Notes: generated by a model from the letters alone, not told the origin. A DNA stretch of 64,000 nucleotides from G963677445 sp963678275 (GCA_963678275.1 OY782765.1:2790001-2854000); one strand, 5' to 3'. Positions 24,462 to 34,574 are shown, counted from the stretch's first letter. Made by a program: numbers and translations.

Positions 24462-25169
24462 TCAGAAAGAAGCTATCACGCCAAGCTGAAAAGTAAGAAG
24501 ATCTGTTTCCGATCTTGAAACATCATAATATACCGAACCATTATCAGGATTAATATGAATATCACCCTCCCTTAAATATTCAGCCTCTGTTCCAAAAAGA
24601 TAACGGACTTTCAAATCGAGCGAAAATGACGCAAGCTCACCCAGACCACCCGGAGTCAGGTTGAACATTATGCCTGCTCCGCCGCCATAACTCCACGCAA
24701 AGTCATCATAATTATTGGTTTCGAATACATCCCAATTGGAATACTGACTTTCGACATCTGTGGTTGTAAAAATATATGATCCCCCGGCCAGTCCTTCCAT
24801 ATATGGTTTGATGGGTCCCGGAAAAGGTGAAACAACCATAAGAAGATGCAGATTGGCTATGCTGTTTTTTCTGTTTACATCTACCGTAACGTCCGGGATT
24901 GTATAACTGAGAGGCCGCGCGCCCGATTCTTCACCATAGATAATATAACTCGCATGAAGCCCGAATGTAACAGGATTAAACGCTCCCGGTGAACTAAAAG
25001 TGGCCTGAGCGCTCAAACCATAACCAAAACGGTCGACATGCTGCCTGAATTCACCCTGTGGCGATGCCAGCACAATGCTGCCGCCGATTGTCTGCGCCAT
25101 ACTTACACTTGCTGATAATGCCAGCAAAAGAAATGTGGTTTTGAATATCTTTAACATTTTTATCTCCAT
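24462..25169 (-). CDS. Outer-membrane beta-barrel protein
   Basis: A 235-residue protein with a signal peptide (about 1-25, TTFLLLALSASVSMA). The rest alternates hydrophobic and polar residues as in an eight- to ten-stranded barrel (ASYIIYG, NLHLLMVVSPF, WSYGGGAGIMF, FSLDLKVRYLFG) and ends in FQLGVIASF, a terminal Phe typical of BAM substrates. The fold is like OmpA/OmpW or PorT-type barrels; no specific family is recognised. It is monocistronic, with a terminator 24 bases after the stop. The role is probably structural or porin-like. Confidence 0.75.
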   Translation of the reverse strand: MEIKMLKIFKTTFLLLALSASVSMAQTIGGSIVLASPQGEFRQHVDRFGYGLSAQATFSSPGAFNPVTFGLHASYIIYGEESGARPLSYTIPDVTVDVNRKNSIANLHLLMVVSPFPGPIKPYMEGLAGGSYIFTTTDVESQYSNWDVFETNNYDDFAWSYGGGAGIMFNLTPGGLGELASFSLDLKVRYLFGTEAEYLREGDIHINPDNGSVYYDVSRSETDLLTFQLGVIASF

Positions 25170-25380
25170 TGATTTATTTTTTCCGAACCTGGTATGAAAG
25201 ATAAATATTTTTCTGTTTTCAGAAAATACTTGTCTTTATTTTCCACTTTTACAAAGCGCATGCCAATTCCCTGAATGGCCCATATTACCAAAAATTAACA
25301 GATTACCTAAGAAACAAAGAAAATAGTAATCAAAAATAAACACAGGTGTGTACACTAATATATACATCCCCAATAATTGT
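25170..25380. other. Upstream region of the barrel gene
   Basis: Contains the presumed promoter of the minus-strand barrel gene. There is no gene and no clear motif beyond ribosome-site sequence GGAGA just before 25169. Confidence 0.35.
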
Positions 25381-26203
25381 AATCATAATCGTAATCAGGC
25401 AAGCCAGAAACAATGAGGAATTACGAATTACGAATTGGTTTTCCCAGGAATATATTTTGAATCGAATCTGCTTTGGAGAAGCAGCATTATTGCGGAACGT
25501 CCCCATGGGGTAGTAAAGAACAAAAAAATTTAGTAAGATCCCTGTAGGGGATTAACAGAGCTAAGCTAAGGAAAAACTACAATCCGAATTGTTGCCGAAA
25601 ATTTTGCCATTTTGCGTAGAATTTAACTGCTAACGGAATAATCGTAATCATAATCATAAACTGGCGAAGCCAGAAACAATGAGGAATTACGAATGACGAA
25701 TTACGAATTGGTTTTCCCAGGAATATATTTTGAATCGAATCTGCTTTGGAGAAGCAGCATTATTGCGGAACGTCCCCATGGGGTAGTAAAGAACAAAAAA
25801 ATTTAGTAAGATCCCTGTAGGGGATTAACAGAGCTAAGCTAAGGAAAAACTACAATCCGAATTGTTGCCGAAAATTTTGCCATTTTGAGTAGAATTTAAC
25901 TGCTAACGGAATAGTCGTAATCATAATCATAAACTGGCGAAGCCAGAATCAATGAGGAATTACGAATGACGAATTACGAATTGGTTTTCCCAGGAATATA
26001 TTTTGAATCGAATCTGCTTTTGAGAAGCAGCATTATTGCGGAACGTCCCCATGGGGTAGTAAAGAACAAAAAAATTTAGTAAGATCCCTGTAGGGGATTA
26101 ACAGAGCTAAGCTAAGGAAAAACTACAATCCGAATTGTTGCCGAAAATTTTGCCATTTTGCGTAGAATTTAACTGCTAACGGAATAATCGTAATCATAAT
26201 CAT
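25381..26203. repeat. Three tandem copies of a 273-bp repeat
   Basis: The marker TTTTCCCAGGAATATATTTT occurs at 25439, 25712 and 25985 (period 273). Each unit contains CTGGC-GAAGCCAG, GGAACGTCCCCATGGGGTAG, GATCCCTGTAGGGGATTAAC and, at its end, the common element TTTTGCCATTTTGCGTAG / AATTTAACTGCTAACGG. Copies are nearly identical, indicating recent duplication. A diverged single copy lies at 60028-60240. Confidence 0.93.
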
Positions 26204-26442
26204 AAACTGGCGAAGCCAGAAACAAGCTAATTCTGTCGTCCCTACCGGGACTTATTTACCACTCTTTATACATTTTCCCCTATTTGAAAATAGGGGCTAT
26301 TCTCTTTCATCTGTCCGCCGCGGAGGATCCCTGCCGGGATTCACATTAATCTGATTTAATATTTACTTGTTGATAATCATTATTATTTAGAAAAAGTCCC
26401 GTCAGGGACGACAGATAATAGCCCCGCAATTCATTGTGGGGA
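26204..26442. repeat. Segment duplicated from/to 14447-14850 (MITE-free copy)
   Basis: It is almost identical to 14447-14850 apart from the 166 extra bases of MITE plus target duplication there. It includes TCGTCCCTACCGGGAC and GTCCCGTCAGGGACGACAG modules and CCGCCGCGGAGGATCC. Confidence 0.88.
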
Positions 26443-27045
26443 AATAGGTTATGGAGAGATTCTACAGTCCCGCCAGGGACGACAGAATTCACCAGTACAA
26501 TAATGGTCAAATAAAAATTTTACTATTTTGCATAGAATTTGACTCCTTACGGAATAATCGTAATAAGGCTAGCCAGGAGTGAAAAGTCAGTTAATGGATA
26601 ATTGACAATTGCTCAATAAAAGTTGACTCTGTTTTTTTTATTGTGTTATTTTATCCTGTTAATCTTTTTAATTCCCGTAATCCTGTTCTCTGCTTTTTCC
26701 GCACCCATCAGCAAATTCCGATGGAAATATCACCCGTTTGAATAAGGTTAATAAGGTTTATTTCAGTCGGATTGTTTCCTACGCTACTAAGGTTAAAAAA
26801 TCAAAAATAAGGTTTCATGACATTCTTTTCATTCCTCATTCCTCATTCGTAATTCGTAATTTCTTCCGTGGGATCTTGTGTTTTGGTGATTTTGTGGCTT
26901 TTCTTCCGTCTAAATCAGCGAAATCAAAATAATCTGCGGTAGTCTTTTCAATTGTTAATTGTTCACTATTAATTGTTAATTGAAATTTTGCCATTTTGAT
27001 TAAAATTTAACTTCATACCGATTACTCATATTCTTTCCAACCCAT
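26443..27045. repeat. Non-coding spacer with dispersed repeats
   Basis: It holds GTCCCGCCAGGGACGACAG at 26470, diverged common-element copies at 26516-26562 and 26984-27020, a GTGTTTTGGTGATTTTGTGG word-repeat at 26877, and AATTGTTAATTG tracts. No credible gene is present. Confidence 0.6.
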
Positions 27046-27077
27046 AAAAAAAAGCCGGCAAGGAGAGGTTTGCCGGC
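27046..27077 (-). terminator. Rho-independent terminator of the VWA gene
   Basis: On the minus strand GCCGGCAA-acctctcc-TTGCCGGC is followed by a T run (A run at 27046-27053 on the plus strand). Confidence 0.9.
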
Positions 27078-27099
27078 GCTCTGTTTTTATGTATGTCGC

Positions 27100-28782
27100 T
27101 CAATTTTCCACAAGCAGTTCACCCATTTCGGCCAGCTTGATAAATTCTGCCCGGTAGCCGAAAGGGTCTTTTCCACGCGCTTCACGCGCGAGGCTGATAA
27201 CCGATTTCCAGTCAGCGTCACCTTTCCAGGCTGAATCCCTAAGCAGCATACCGAACTCCGCGACGGCAGCCGAAAACTTAAAATTACCACTTATATTTTT
27301 ATCCAGGTCCTCTTTCTTAAGTATTTTCGCGAGAGGTATACTGGTATCTTCATCCGGTTTTTTATATCTGAATTTTACTGTCAGCAGCTCATCATTAAAA
27401 GCTTCTTTGGGAATTTCTGTTTTCTGATACTTTAGAGGCTCAATAACCGGGAATTTATCCTCATTGCCCGCGGGTATTATTTCGTAAAGAGCCGTAACAG
27501 TATGCCCGGCGCCAATCTCACCCGCGTCCTTTTTATCATTCAGAAAATCCTCATCGTTCAGCAGCCTGTTTTCATAACCTATTAGCCTGTAAGCATATAC
27601 ATTGGCCGGATTAAATTCCACCTGGATTTTAACATCTTTCGCTATCGTCAGAAGTGTTCCCGAAATCTCATTCACAAATACTTTTTTCGCTTCAAGGATG
27701 TTATCTATATAGGCGTAATTGCCATTTCCTTTGTCAGCGAGTTTTTCCATTTTGCTGTCTTTCAGATTTCCCATCCCGAAACCCAGCACAGTCAGGAAAA
27801 TTCCTTTTTTTCTTTTCTCCTCAATAATTCGGGTTAGTTGTTCATCCGAAGAAGGCCCGACATTAAAATCACCGTCCGTGGCGAGTATTACCCTGTTGTT
27901 TCCACCTTTGATAAAATTCTGTTCCGCTATACTGTAAGCCTGTTCAATTCCTTCGGCACCCGCCGTTGAACCGCCCGAATTAAGCATCTCAAGAGAATTG
28001 ATAATTTTTATCCGTTCATCACCAGGCGTCGATTCCAGCGCTACACCCGAATGACCGGCATAAGTAACAATTGCCACCCTGTCATTTTTTCTAAGCTGTT
28101 TAACAAGCAGCTTGAATGCTTTTTTTACCAGAGGGAGTTTATTCGGGGATGACATAGAGCCCGATACATCCAGCAGAAAAACCAGGTTCGATTCCGGCAT
28201 ATTTTCTATCTTTACATCTTTCCCTTTAAGTCCTATATGAACAAGCTGTGAATGTTCATTCCAGGGACATTTACCGGCTTCGATACTGATAGAAAAGGGA
28301 TTTGCGCCTTCAGGTTCCGGGTAATCATAATCGAAATAATTTATAAGCTCCTCAATTCTGACCGCGTCTTTCGGAGGCATTTCTCCCTGGTTAATAAAAC
28401 GCCTGATATTTCCATAAGAAGCAGCGTCAACATCAACCGAAAAAGTGGAAAGAGGTTTGCCGGTAACTATCTGAAAACCATTCTCCTCAATAAAGTCATA
28501 TTCTTCCGAGTCCATATCATAATAATTCGGCCTGATAACCCCTCCCTGCAAACCCGCCAGCCTGCCTTTCGGCATTGTCGGCGACGCGCTTTCCGATTCA
28601 TAAAGCATCATATCGAGAGTTGGAGTAGTATTTTTTTTATCTTTGGGAATTTTTTGGGCAGTCTGATCATCCTGACTTGTTTTCTTTTCCGGTTTTTCCG
28701 GAACGTCTTCCCGGCTTGCTCCGCAGCCGGCGAGTATGGATAAAATTATCCCGTAAACGAAAATTCTGCATAATCGTCTCAT
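27100..28782 (-). CDS. VWA-domain lipoprotein (YfbK-like, DUF3520)
   Basis: A 560-residue protein with a lipoprotein signal peptide ending LAGCGASRE (Cys20). A Lys/Asp-rich spacer leads to the conserved FSVDVDAASYGNIRRFINQG and RIEELINYFDYDYPEP block, then a von Willebrand A domain (about 195-370) whose MIDAS is DVSGSMSS with a later ATDGDFNVG. The C-terminal part (EIGAGHTVTALYEIIPA, PFGYRAEFIKLAE) is DUF3520. The combination is that of YfbK-type proteins, which are attached to the outer or inner membrane and bind a divalent metal and a protein partner; the partner is unknown. It is monocistronic, followed by a terminator. Confidence 0.92.
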   Translation of the reverse strand: MRRLCRIFVYGIILSILAGCGASREDVPEKPEKKTSQDDQTAQKIPKDKKNTTPTLDMMLYESESASPTMPKGRLAGLQGGVIRPNYYDMDSEEYDFIEENGFQIVTGKPLSTFSVDVDAASYGNIRRFINQGEMPPKDAVRIEELINYFDYDYPEPEGANPFSISIEAGKCPWNEHSQLVHIGLKGKDVKIENMPESNLVFLLDVSGSMSSPNKLPLVKKAFKLLVKQLRKNDRVAIVTYAGHSGVALESTPGDERIKIINSLEMLNSGGSTAGAEGIEQAYSIAEQNFIKGGNNRVILATDGDFNVGPSSDEQLTRIIEEKRKKGIFLTVLGFGMGNLKDSKMEKLADKGNGNYAYIDNILEAKKVFVNEISGTLLTIAKDVKIQVEFNPANVYAYRLIGYENRLLNDEDFLNDKKDAGEIGAGHTVTALYEIIPAGNEDKFPVIEPLKYQKTEIPKEAFNDELLTVKFRYKKPDEDTSIPLAKILKKEDLDKNISGNFKFSAAVAEFGMLLRDSAWKGDADWKSVISLAREARGKDPFGYRAEFIKLAEMGELLVEN

Positions 28783-29418
28783 TGTCAGCTCCGCTGATAA
28801 GTGGTTTATTTATAATTACTTATGGAGGGGGTAATTACCAGTGTGTTTCCTGAACGTTCTTGTAATTAGACAATGGCAATTATTAATGGTTCCGGATTTT
28901 GGGATTTTTTCAAATAATCGTAATCTTAAACATAAACTCGTCAACCAAAAACAAATAGGACTGTCAGGTGGCTGAGCCCGAAATAAAATTGTTGTAAAAC
29001 TCATTGGACAATTGGGACTCATAGGACAATCATCTTAACAACCTGACTCTGATTATTACAAAATTTAAGCTCCGTTGTACCACAGAAAAGTCTCCTGTAT
29101 CTCACTGGTCCCCAAAAACAGTCAGCGCTTCCGGTTATCATTCCTTATTCAGTTATTTTCAAAAGCAATAATGTTTGTTGGTTTCTAAAGGAAAAATCTA
29201 TGGCCGTTAAAGTCAAATAAGGTTACTTCGAGCATTTTCGTGGATTTTTATAATTTTTTGGCATTTTTTCCACGAGATAGTTACACCTAATAAAATCGCG
29301 ATATCTCGAACAATTTCTTTTAATTATTAATTGTTCATTATTAATTATTAATTAAATGAGCCCTTGTCATTCCACGATGAATTTGACTTCTTAAGGACTA
29401 CTCTTGCCCAGATTTTTT
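28783..29418. repeat. Non-coding spacer with repeat fragments
   Basis: Contains TAATCGTAATC, an AATTGTTCATTATTAATTA tract near 29330 and a degenerate common-element copy at about 29369-29404. The VWA gene promoter must lie near 28783-28850. No gene is seen. Confidence 0.5.
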
Positions 29419-30195
29419 TCAAAGTTTCGCGAATTTCCCTATAACCTCCAGCATAACGTCATGAATAGCTCCATTGCTGCTGAGAACGTGAGGAGTAAAA
29501 ATATCTGCCGGCTTGCCGGTAAAATCGGTCACCTTTCCGCCCGCTTCAGTAACGATGAGAATTCCGGCGCACATATCCCAGGGCTGCAGATGCACCTCAT
29601 AAAATGAATCAAACGCTCCCTCGGCGAGGTATCCGAAATCAATGGCGGCTGAACCGAGTCTTCTTATCCCCCTCGATGTTCTCAGGAATTCCCCCAATAT
29701 CTCAATAGCGTTCAGGGGATTTTCCGCGATATCATAAGGGAAACCGGTGGCCACCAAAGCCCTCGCCAGTTTATCTTCGCCGGTCACTGCAAGTCTGCGT
29801 TCATTCGCGTATGATCCCGCTCCCCTGTCAGCCGCGTATAGGACATCCCGCATAACATCATATACCACACCATGGATAGTCTCCCCCTTTTTCTGCACCC
29901 CGATGGAGACAGAAAATATCGGCAGCCCGTGAGCGAAATTTGTTGTCCCGTCAAGAGGATCGATAACCCAGCGGTAATCGGAGGCGCTCTCCTTCCTGCC
30001 GCTCTCCTCGGCTATAATTGAGTGATAGGGGAATTCTTTTTTTACAAAATCTATTATGGTTTTTTCAGCCGCCTGGTCAATCTCTGTAACAATATTCGAT
30101 TCATTGGTTTTATACTCAAAAGAAAAATTCTTACCGAAACCTTCCCTGATGATCTCCCCAGCTTCCTTCGCGATGCCTATTACCTTGTTAATCAT
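29419..30195 (-). CDS. suhB: Inositol-1-monophosphatase family protein
   Basis: A 258-residue enzyme with the Li-sensitive phosphatase motifs: AEESG (about residue 62), WVIDPLDGTTNFAHGLP (about 76-92) and QPWDMCAGILIVTEAGG (about 203-219). The metal-binding Glu, Asp, Asp and Asp are all present. It hydrolyses myo-inositol-1-phosphate and related sugar phosphates; in several bacteria the same family (SuhB) also takes part in rRNA transcription antitermination. Length is standard. It appears monocistronic, and the AT-rich island begins just upstream of it. Confidence 0.95.
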   Translation of the reverse strand: MINKVIGIAKEAGEIIREGFGKNFSFEYKTNESNIVTEIDQAAEKTIIDFVKKEFPYHSIIAEESGRKESASDYRWVIDPLDGTTNFAHGLPIFSVSIGVQKKGETIHGVVYDVMRDVLYAADRGAGSYANERRLAVTGEDKLARALVATGFPYDIAENPLNAIEILGEFLRTSRGIRRLGSAAIDFGYLAEGAFDSFYEVHLQPWDMCAGILIVTEAGGKVTDFTGKPADIFTPHVLSSNGAIHDVMLEVIGKFAKL

Positions 30196-30500
30196 TTTCC
30201 GCCTTTTTTTACGTAGAAGTATAATATTTATCAGACAAATTTAATAATTATGATTCGGTTAAAAAAAAGGGGATGATCCAGGCATTTATATTCTCGAATT
30301 GGATAAAATGAATTTATTTGCTAATTTCTATTATTCGATGTGGAAAAATATTTTTTTCGTAAAAGAATGATAATAAAAGAGATTACTTTCTTAAGGCTGA
30401 TATCAAAGTTTTGGTATTCATTTTTTTCATTGGTGTTACAAGGGTATCATTCCAGGTATATTGGTTATTGGGAGATGGATATGAAGGAGAAATTATAAAG

Positions 30501-31029
30501 ATGAAAACATTAGAAAAGTCACAATATAATATCATCTTGATATGTTTAGTGCTAATTTCAAATGCCTGTGTCGATTTGCATTATGATGATGAAAACCTGA
30601 CCTATCTTGCAGGCAGCAAGGCACAAACAACAAGTATCATTTATTCCGAAGAGGAAGGCAGCCCTTTTAATTCGGAGTATTTTGATATCGAGGTTATTGA
30701 GCTCGACTCTGTTGCTCTTAAAGCGTTTATTCAAAGTGCGGAATTCCATTCCTATCCCCCAAAAAAAATATAATGATGAGAAGATTGTAATTTGCTGGTC
30801 TCCAACTCCGGTCAGGGAAGATCATTTATTATTTACGAGTTTATTAACAGGAATTTTAGTACATTCAAAGAGTATTCAGAGTTACATCACCACTATTGAT
30901 ACCTTACTCAACAATACCAATAATTATTATTCGATTTTTATCAACAATATGGAAACAATGAATCGAGTCAAAATCTTCGTAATTGATCCTGATAAGAGTA
31001 TTATTTATTGCGGCATGTGTTATCAATAA
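30501..31029 (+). pseudogene. Frameshifted small lipoprotein gene
   Basis: The first frame gives a signal peptide and lipobox (IILICLVLISNAC) and about 90 residues to a stop at 30773. A second frame, open across the same point, continues QKKYNDEKIVICWSPTPVRE to 31029. The frames meet at the homopolymer CCCCC-AAAAAAAA (30756-30768), where a one-base change would fuse them into a lipoprotein of about 175 residues. Either the gene is broken or the homopolymer was misread. The family is not recognised. GAAGGAG before ATG 30501 is a good ribosome site. It opens the AT-rich accessory island. Confidence 0.6.
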
Positions 31030-31239
31030 TATATAGTAAAATATATTATTGCGTTTCGTTTTTACAATTTTTGAACAGGCCGGCAACTGGTTAATATGGA
31101 AAAAGCCATCAGGAAAAAGTTATAAATTACTATGTATCCATTACAGAGAAAACAGAATTGAGATACTATTTGATTACTGCTTAAGAATGAGTTTATACAC
31201 TTTTTCGACAATATCGTCAGAGTAAATCTGGAAGGTTAA

Positions 31240-31461
31240 ATGCTTGATATCCTTTACGCAGTATCAATTATTTTAGCGGTTGTTTTTAACCATAAGGCAA
31301 AAAAAAGGATTCTCAATGATCCGGAAGAAAAACGCGACTATTTTACTCAATTCTATATTGAAAAAAAACGTTATACTGAAAAGGAGTGGAAGTTGCAAAA
31401 ACTATCCTATTTCATGTTTTTTATTGCTTTCGTATCTATCCTGTTAAGATTTGCTGTTTGA
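31240..31461 (+). CDS. Small membrane protein, unknown
   Basis: A 73-residue protein with an N-terminal hydrophobic helix (ILYAVSIILAVVFN), a basic and charged middle (KAKKRILNDPEEKRDYF...EKKRYTEKEWKLQK) and a C-terminal helix (YFMFFIAFVSILLRFAV). GGAAGG is present upstream of the ATG. It could be an immunity-like or orphan membrane protein of the neighbouring RHS island; no family is recognised. The flanks 31030-31239 and 31462-31818 contain no credible gene. Confidence 0.5.
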   Translation: MLDILYAVSIILAVVFNHKAKKRILNDPEEKRDYFTQFYIEKKRYTEKEWKLQKLSYFMFFIAFVSILLRFAV

Positions 31462-31818
31462 AATCAAACTTTATTACTGAATATGAAATTCAGAGAGCTT
31501 TGCCATGAAATATGATATAGTGCAAATTATAATGAGTTTTTTTGAATGTTTTTATTCCCTATATTCAGAGAATCTTTAAAAGAATTCAACGATCCGATTA
31601 TGAAAAAGCGTAGAATGAGCTACTCATAATATGCTGGTAAAAGATTTAATTGGCTTAGGCGAAAGTATATTATTTTCAATACAAATAATAGGAATATCAA
31701 TTTCTTGAATAGGTTGGAATAACTTCCTGAGAATAAAAAAATGCGTTATCAAAATCTTAAATTTTATTGGTATTTACCCGGTATTATTCAAATGTCGATC
31801 ATATTATCGGGATGATGG

Positions 31819-32220
31819 GTGCGATTTTATAAGCTGATATATTATAATCTTTACCTTTGGTATAAAAATAACTTCCCCAAAGAAACGGATAATTATCATA
31901 GTCCAATTTTAATAATGTCTCTTTTGTTTGTTCAGATTACTGCAGTACTACTGATACTTTTTAATTTTGTATTCGGAGTAAGTATTGCTTTGCCCGTTAA
32001 CAATCGTGGCTTAGCCATTCTTCCAATTGCAGGAATTTACTTTTTTCATTACTATTTATTTATTTTTCAAAAAAAATATAAGAATATTTATTCATCATGT
32101 AATAAGTTGGATAGCAAAGTTCTGAAAAAATCGAAAAGATATACCCTATCCTATGTGGTCCTTACTAATGTCTTATTTTTTATTTTCATGATGTATTTAG
32201 GTATTTCTAATTATAAATAA
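31819..32220 (+). CDS. Three-helix membrane protein, unknown
   Basis: A 133-residue protein beginning at GTG 31819, with hydrophobic segments at about 30-55 (ILIMSLLFVQITAVLLILFNFVFG), 62-82 (LAILPIAGIYFFHYYLFIF) and 108-128 (LSYVVLTNVLFFIFMMYLGI), and a Lys-rich loop between the last two. No family is recognised. The ribosome site is weak. Membrane proteins of this size often accompany RHS toxin tips as immunity proteins, so that is a possible role by context only. Confidence 0.5.
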   Translation: MRFYKLIYYNLYLWYKNNFPKETDNYHSPILIMSLLFVQITAVLLILFNFVFGVSIALPVNNRGLAILPIAGIYFFHYYLFIFQKKYKNIYSSCNKLDSKVLKKSKRYTLSYVVLTNVLFFIFMMYLGISNYK

Positions 32221-32452
32221 CAAAATCCAATAGGCTATTTATACCCGGCGGAGGAAATATCATATATCGAATTTACACGGGGAAGGAAAATAGAAATATT
32301 AGCAAACCCGGTATTTTCTTTTCCGCAGAGAAACTATTAAAAAGTTAGTTGCTTCTCTCAGTCATCAAAGATAAACAGGTTAAATGAATTTGGATATTAA
32401 CCAAATGAGAGATGATAAAATGATAAAATCTTAACCATAGTCCTGGTAGTTT

Positions 32453-32830
32453 ATGGCGTCATTACGGCTTTTCACAAGCTCTGTCTTCTATACTTTTGCC
32501 TCAAGGTATAGAAAAAAAACCGGTGACAGGGAGTTTCTTCGTTATAAAAAAGTTGAAAACCTGGTGAGACTTAACCTTATCAAAGAGGAAAAGCTCCTTG
32601 AATGGGCAGAAATTTACTTATTATTTTATAAATACTGGATATGTGATATTGTATTCACAGTACTTTTTTTATACTATATCCCCGGTAAATCCCGCTTAGG
32701 GGACATTACTATGTTTTACAACAGCACGGATTTAACAACTCTGCGGTTAATTCTAATAAAACAATATATTACCGTACGATACCTTTATAAGTATTTTGAG
32801 GGAAATAATGATATATTTATTTACTTATAG
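32453..32830 (+). CDS. Hypothetical protein, possibly degraded
   Basis: A 125-residue frame with a basic N-terminal half (SRYRKKTGDREFLRYKKVENLV) and an aromatic, hydrophobic segment (EIYLLFYKYWICDIVFTVLFLYYI). No recognised family and no convincing ribosome site. It may be a remnant. The preceding gap 32221-32452 contains no gene. Confidence 0.35.
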   Translation: MASLRLFTSSVFYTFASRYRKKTGDREFLRYKKVENLVRLNLIKEEKLLEWAEIYLLFYKYWICDIVFTVLFLYYIPGKSRLGDITMFYNSTDLTTLRLILIKQYITVRYLYKYFEGNNDIFIYL

Positions 32831-32875
32831 CAAGATATATTTGTAGATTACCTTGCGGCTATAATTGAGGAAATG

Positions 32876-33511
32876 ATGAAAAAATTATTTATTTTAATCT
32901 CAATATTTGTCTTTTTATTTAATAATCCGACTATATTTGCCCAGGATAACATTATTGACAGTACAAAAACATCAGTGAAATTCTGGTCATATTTGGAAGA
33001 ACTGCATCTCGAGCTTTTTCAAATGGAAAAGGGAACTATTGAACATAAAAAACTTGCGCTCACGATGATTGACACTCTTGAAGCACAATTGAAAATTGAA
33101 CCTGAAAATCCTGCAATATTAAATAACATAATATCCCTTAATATTTGGCTTAAGGAATATGAGGTAGCCTATAAAACAAGCCTTATAATCCAAAACTTAT
33201 ATCCGGATTATTTTAGCGTTCTCCAGCTTCAGGGAATTATTTTGGAATTAATGGGAGATACAAAGAAAGCGCGTGAAAAATATTTGGAAGTGATAAATAT
33301 TATCTCAACGGAATTTCTTGATAAAAATCTATTCGAAAAAAGTGTACTCATTGAGCTGGGAGTAACTTATTCATTTATTCACGGAAAAGATAAAGCGCAT
33401 GAATATATGGTTAAAATCGGGAAAGATTATAATATTGATAAAAATCTGATACTTGAAGCCAGAATTGCGATAAATGATTTTGACAAGAATAAAATACTAG
33501 ACGGTTTGTAA
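32876..33511 (+). CDS. Secreted TPR-like protein
   Basis: A 211-residue protein with a signal peptide (about 1-23, LFILISIFVFLFNNPTIFA-Q). The mature part is helical and resembles tetratricopeptide repeats: IEPENPAILNNIISLNIWLKEYEVAYKTS and PDYFSVLQLQGIILELMGDTKKAREKYLEVI. The start at ATG 32876 has GAGG 5 bases upstream; the ATG at 32873 is too close. It is probably periplasmic and binds a protein partner. It lies in the AT-rich island just before the RHS remnant. Confidence 0.6.
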   Translation: MKKLFILISIFVFLFNNPTIFAQDNIIDSTKTSVKFWSYLEELHLELFQMEKGTIEHKKLALTMIDTLEAQLKIEPENPAILNNIISLNIWLKEYEVAYKTSLIIQNLYPDYFSVLQLQGIILELMGDTKKAREKYLEVINIISTEFLDKNLFEKSVLIELGVTYSFIHGKDKAHEYMVKIGKDYNIDKNLILEARIAINDFDKNKILDGL

Positions 33512-33591
33512 CAATATTCATATTTGTGGTGAACAGGAATACAATTGCCCAGTGTAATTCTTGCTGTCCAATTATTTCAATTTCCCCCATT

Positions 33592-33623
33592 CCCCTTTGC
33601 CCCTAACTTGCTGAATTGGTATA
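33592..33623. repeat. Left copy of 32-bp promoter-like direct repeat
   Basis: Its sequence is the same as 34947-34978 except for one base. It includes TTGCCC and, 17 bases on, TATAAC. The two copies bracket the RHS tip and its putative immunity gene. Confidence 0.8.
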
Positions 33624-33699
33624 ACAGCAAAGGCTCACAATCGACGATACCAGGCTTATGGTTGCCGCGCAGGATTATCCTCCGAAGGCGGACATGTGA

Positions 33700-33875
33700 C
33701 CACCGGGGCAACATCCTCGAAGGCAGGCAGTGGAGTAACACCACGGTTTTTGACAAATTCAAATTTACCGGTAAAAGCCTGCCCACCCATAGAAGAAACT
33801 TGACACACAAACCGATTATCATTATTTTGCCTATCCGTCGCAGCTTGCTTTTTTAGCGCAGGCGGGATAACCCGG
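33700..33875 (+). pseudogene. Degraded RHS core remnant
   Basis: The frame around 33740-33790 reads TTVFDKFKFTGK, the start of the RHS core motif (normally followed by ERD...YDYFGARYYD). The middle of the core is lost to scrambled sequence and a stop at 33867. From 33876 the core resumes in another context. So the upstream RHS body is gone or was never here. Confidence 0.55.
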
Positions 33876-34574
33876 TTGACCACACCCGACCCGCTGGAGG
33901 ATAAATACCCGGGGTGGAGTTCTTATAATTATTGTTACGACAATCCGTTAAACTTTTTTGATCCAAATGGTATGGCTGGCGGTTTTAATGATTTGTTATC
34001 TGAGATGGACGCAATTATAAGCTTTTGGAAATACTTAATGAATCAAGAATCCCCATCATCTTCATCTGATAAATCAGAGGACCAATCAGAAGAAGAAAAA
34101 GAAAAAACCGATCATCATCCTGGGGAAGAACCTGTAGCAAAAGGCGCTCAAATAGTTGGAAAAGCTGTGAAAAAAGCAGCAAAATCAGCAGATCAAAAAC
34201 TGGTTGAAATAACAGATAAAGTGATTGAACAGGGACTGGAAACTGTAAAAGAAGCTACTGAATATTGTAGTTTAGGTTGTACTATCGCAGCGACCTGTGA
34301 TCCGGAACCAATCTTAAAAGCTGCACTTTACAAGGCAGCGACGGCATATGATATTGTTGGCCTTTTCGCAGATGTGGCAATTGTAGTCAGAGATAGAGAT
34401 TGGAAATCGTTTGAAAATCTTTCGAAAAATTTCGGTCTGTTTATCACAGGTAAAAAAATCTCAAAAAGAATTTCAAAAATTGAGAGCCTTGGGAAAGCAG
34501 CAATACACACTCAACAATTATTTGATGGTTGGTGGGGCAGCTTTGCCTGGGGTATAGGAAGAGCATTCAGATGA
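33876..34574 (+). CDS. Orphan RHS C-terminal tip (putative toxin)
   Basis: The first 35 residues (TPDPLEDKYPGWSSYNYCYDNPLNFFDPNGM) are the end of the RHS-repeat-associated core, where the variable C-terminal tip of RHS/YD polymorphic toxins begins. The following ~200 residues are the tip: a Ser/Glu/Lys-rich linker, a helical alanine-rich region and a C-terminal domain (ATAYDIVGLFADVAIVVRDRDW...) of no recognised toxin family. The nominal start is TTG 33876 and has no ribosome site, so the tip is probably silent and would need recombination into a full RHS gene to be delivered. Its stop overlaps the next gene by 4 bases (ATGA), the usual toxin-immunity arrangement. Confidence 0.75.
   Translation: MTTPDPLEDKYPGWSSYNYCYDNPLNFFDPNGMAGGFNDLLSEMDAIISFWKYLMNQESPSSSSDKSEDQSEEEKEKTDHHPGEEPVAKGAQIVGKAVKKAAKSADQKLVEITDKVIEQGLETVKEATEYCSLGCTIAATCDPEPILKAALYKAATAYDIVGLFADVAIVVRDRDWKSFENLSKNFGLFITGKKISKRISKIESLGKAAIHTQQLFDGWWGSFAWGIGRAFR

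Noticed and set aside
33545..33856. Plus-strand gene before the RHS tip
   Set aside because: Only its middle (FDKFKFTGK) is protein-like, and that is an RHS core relic; the rest is repeat and out-of-frame sequence.
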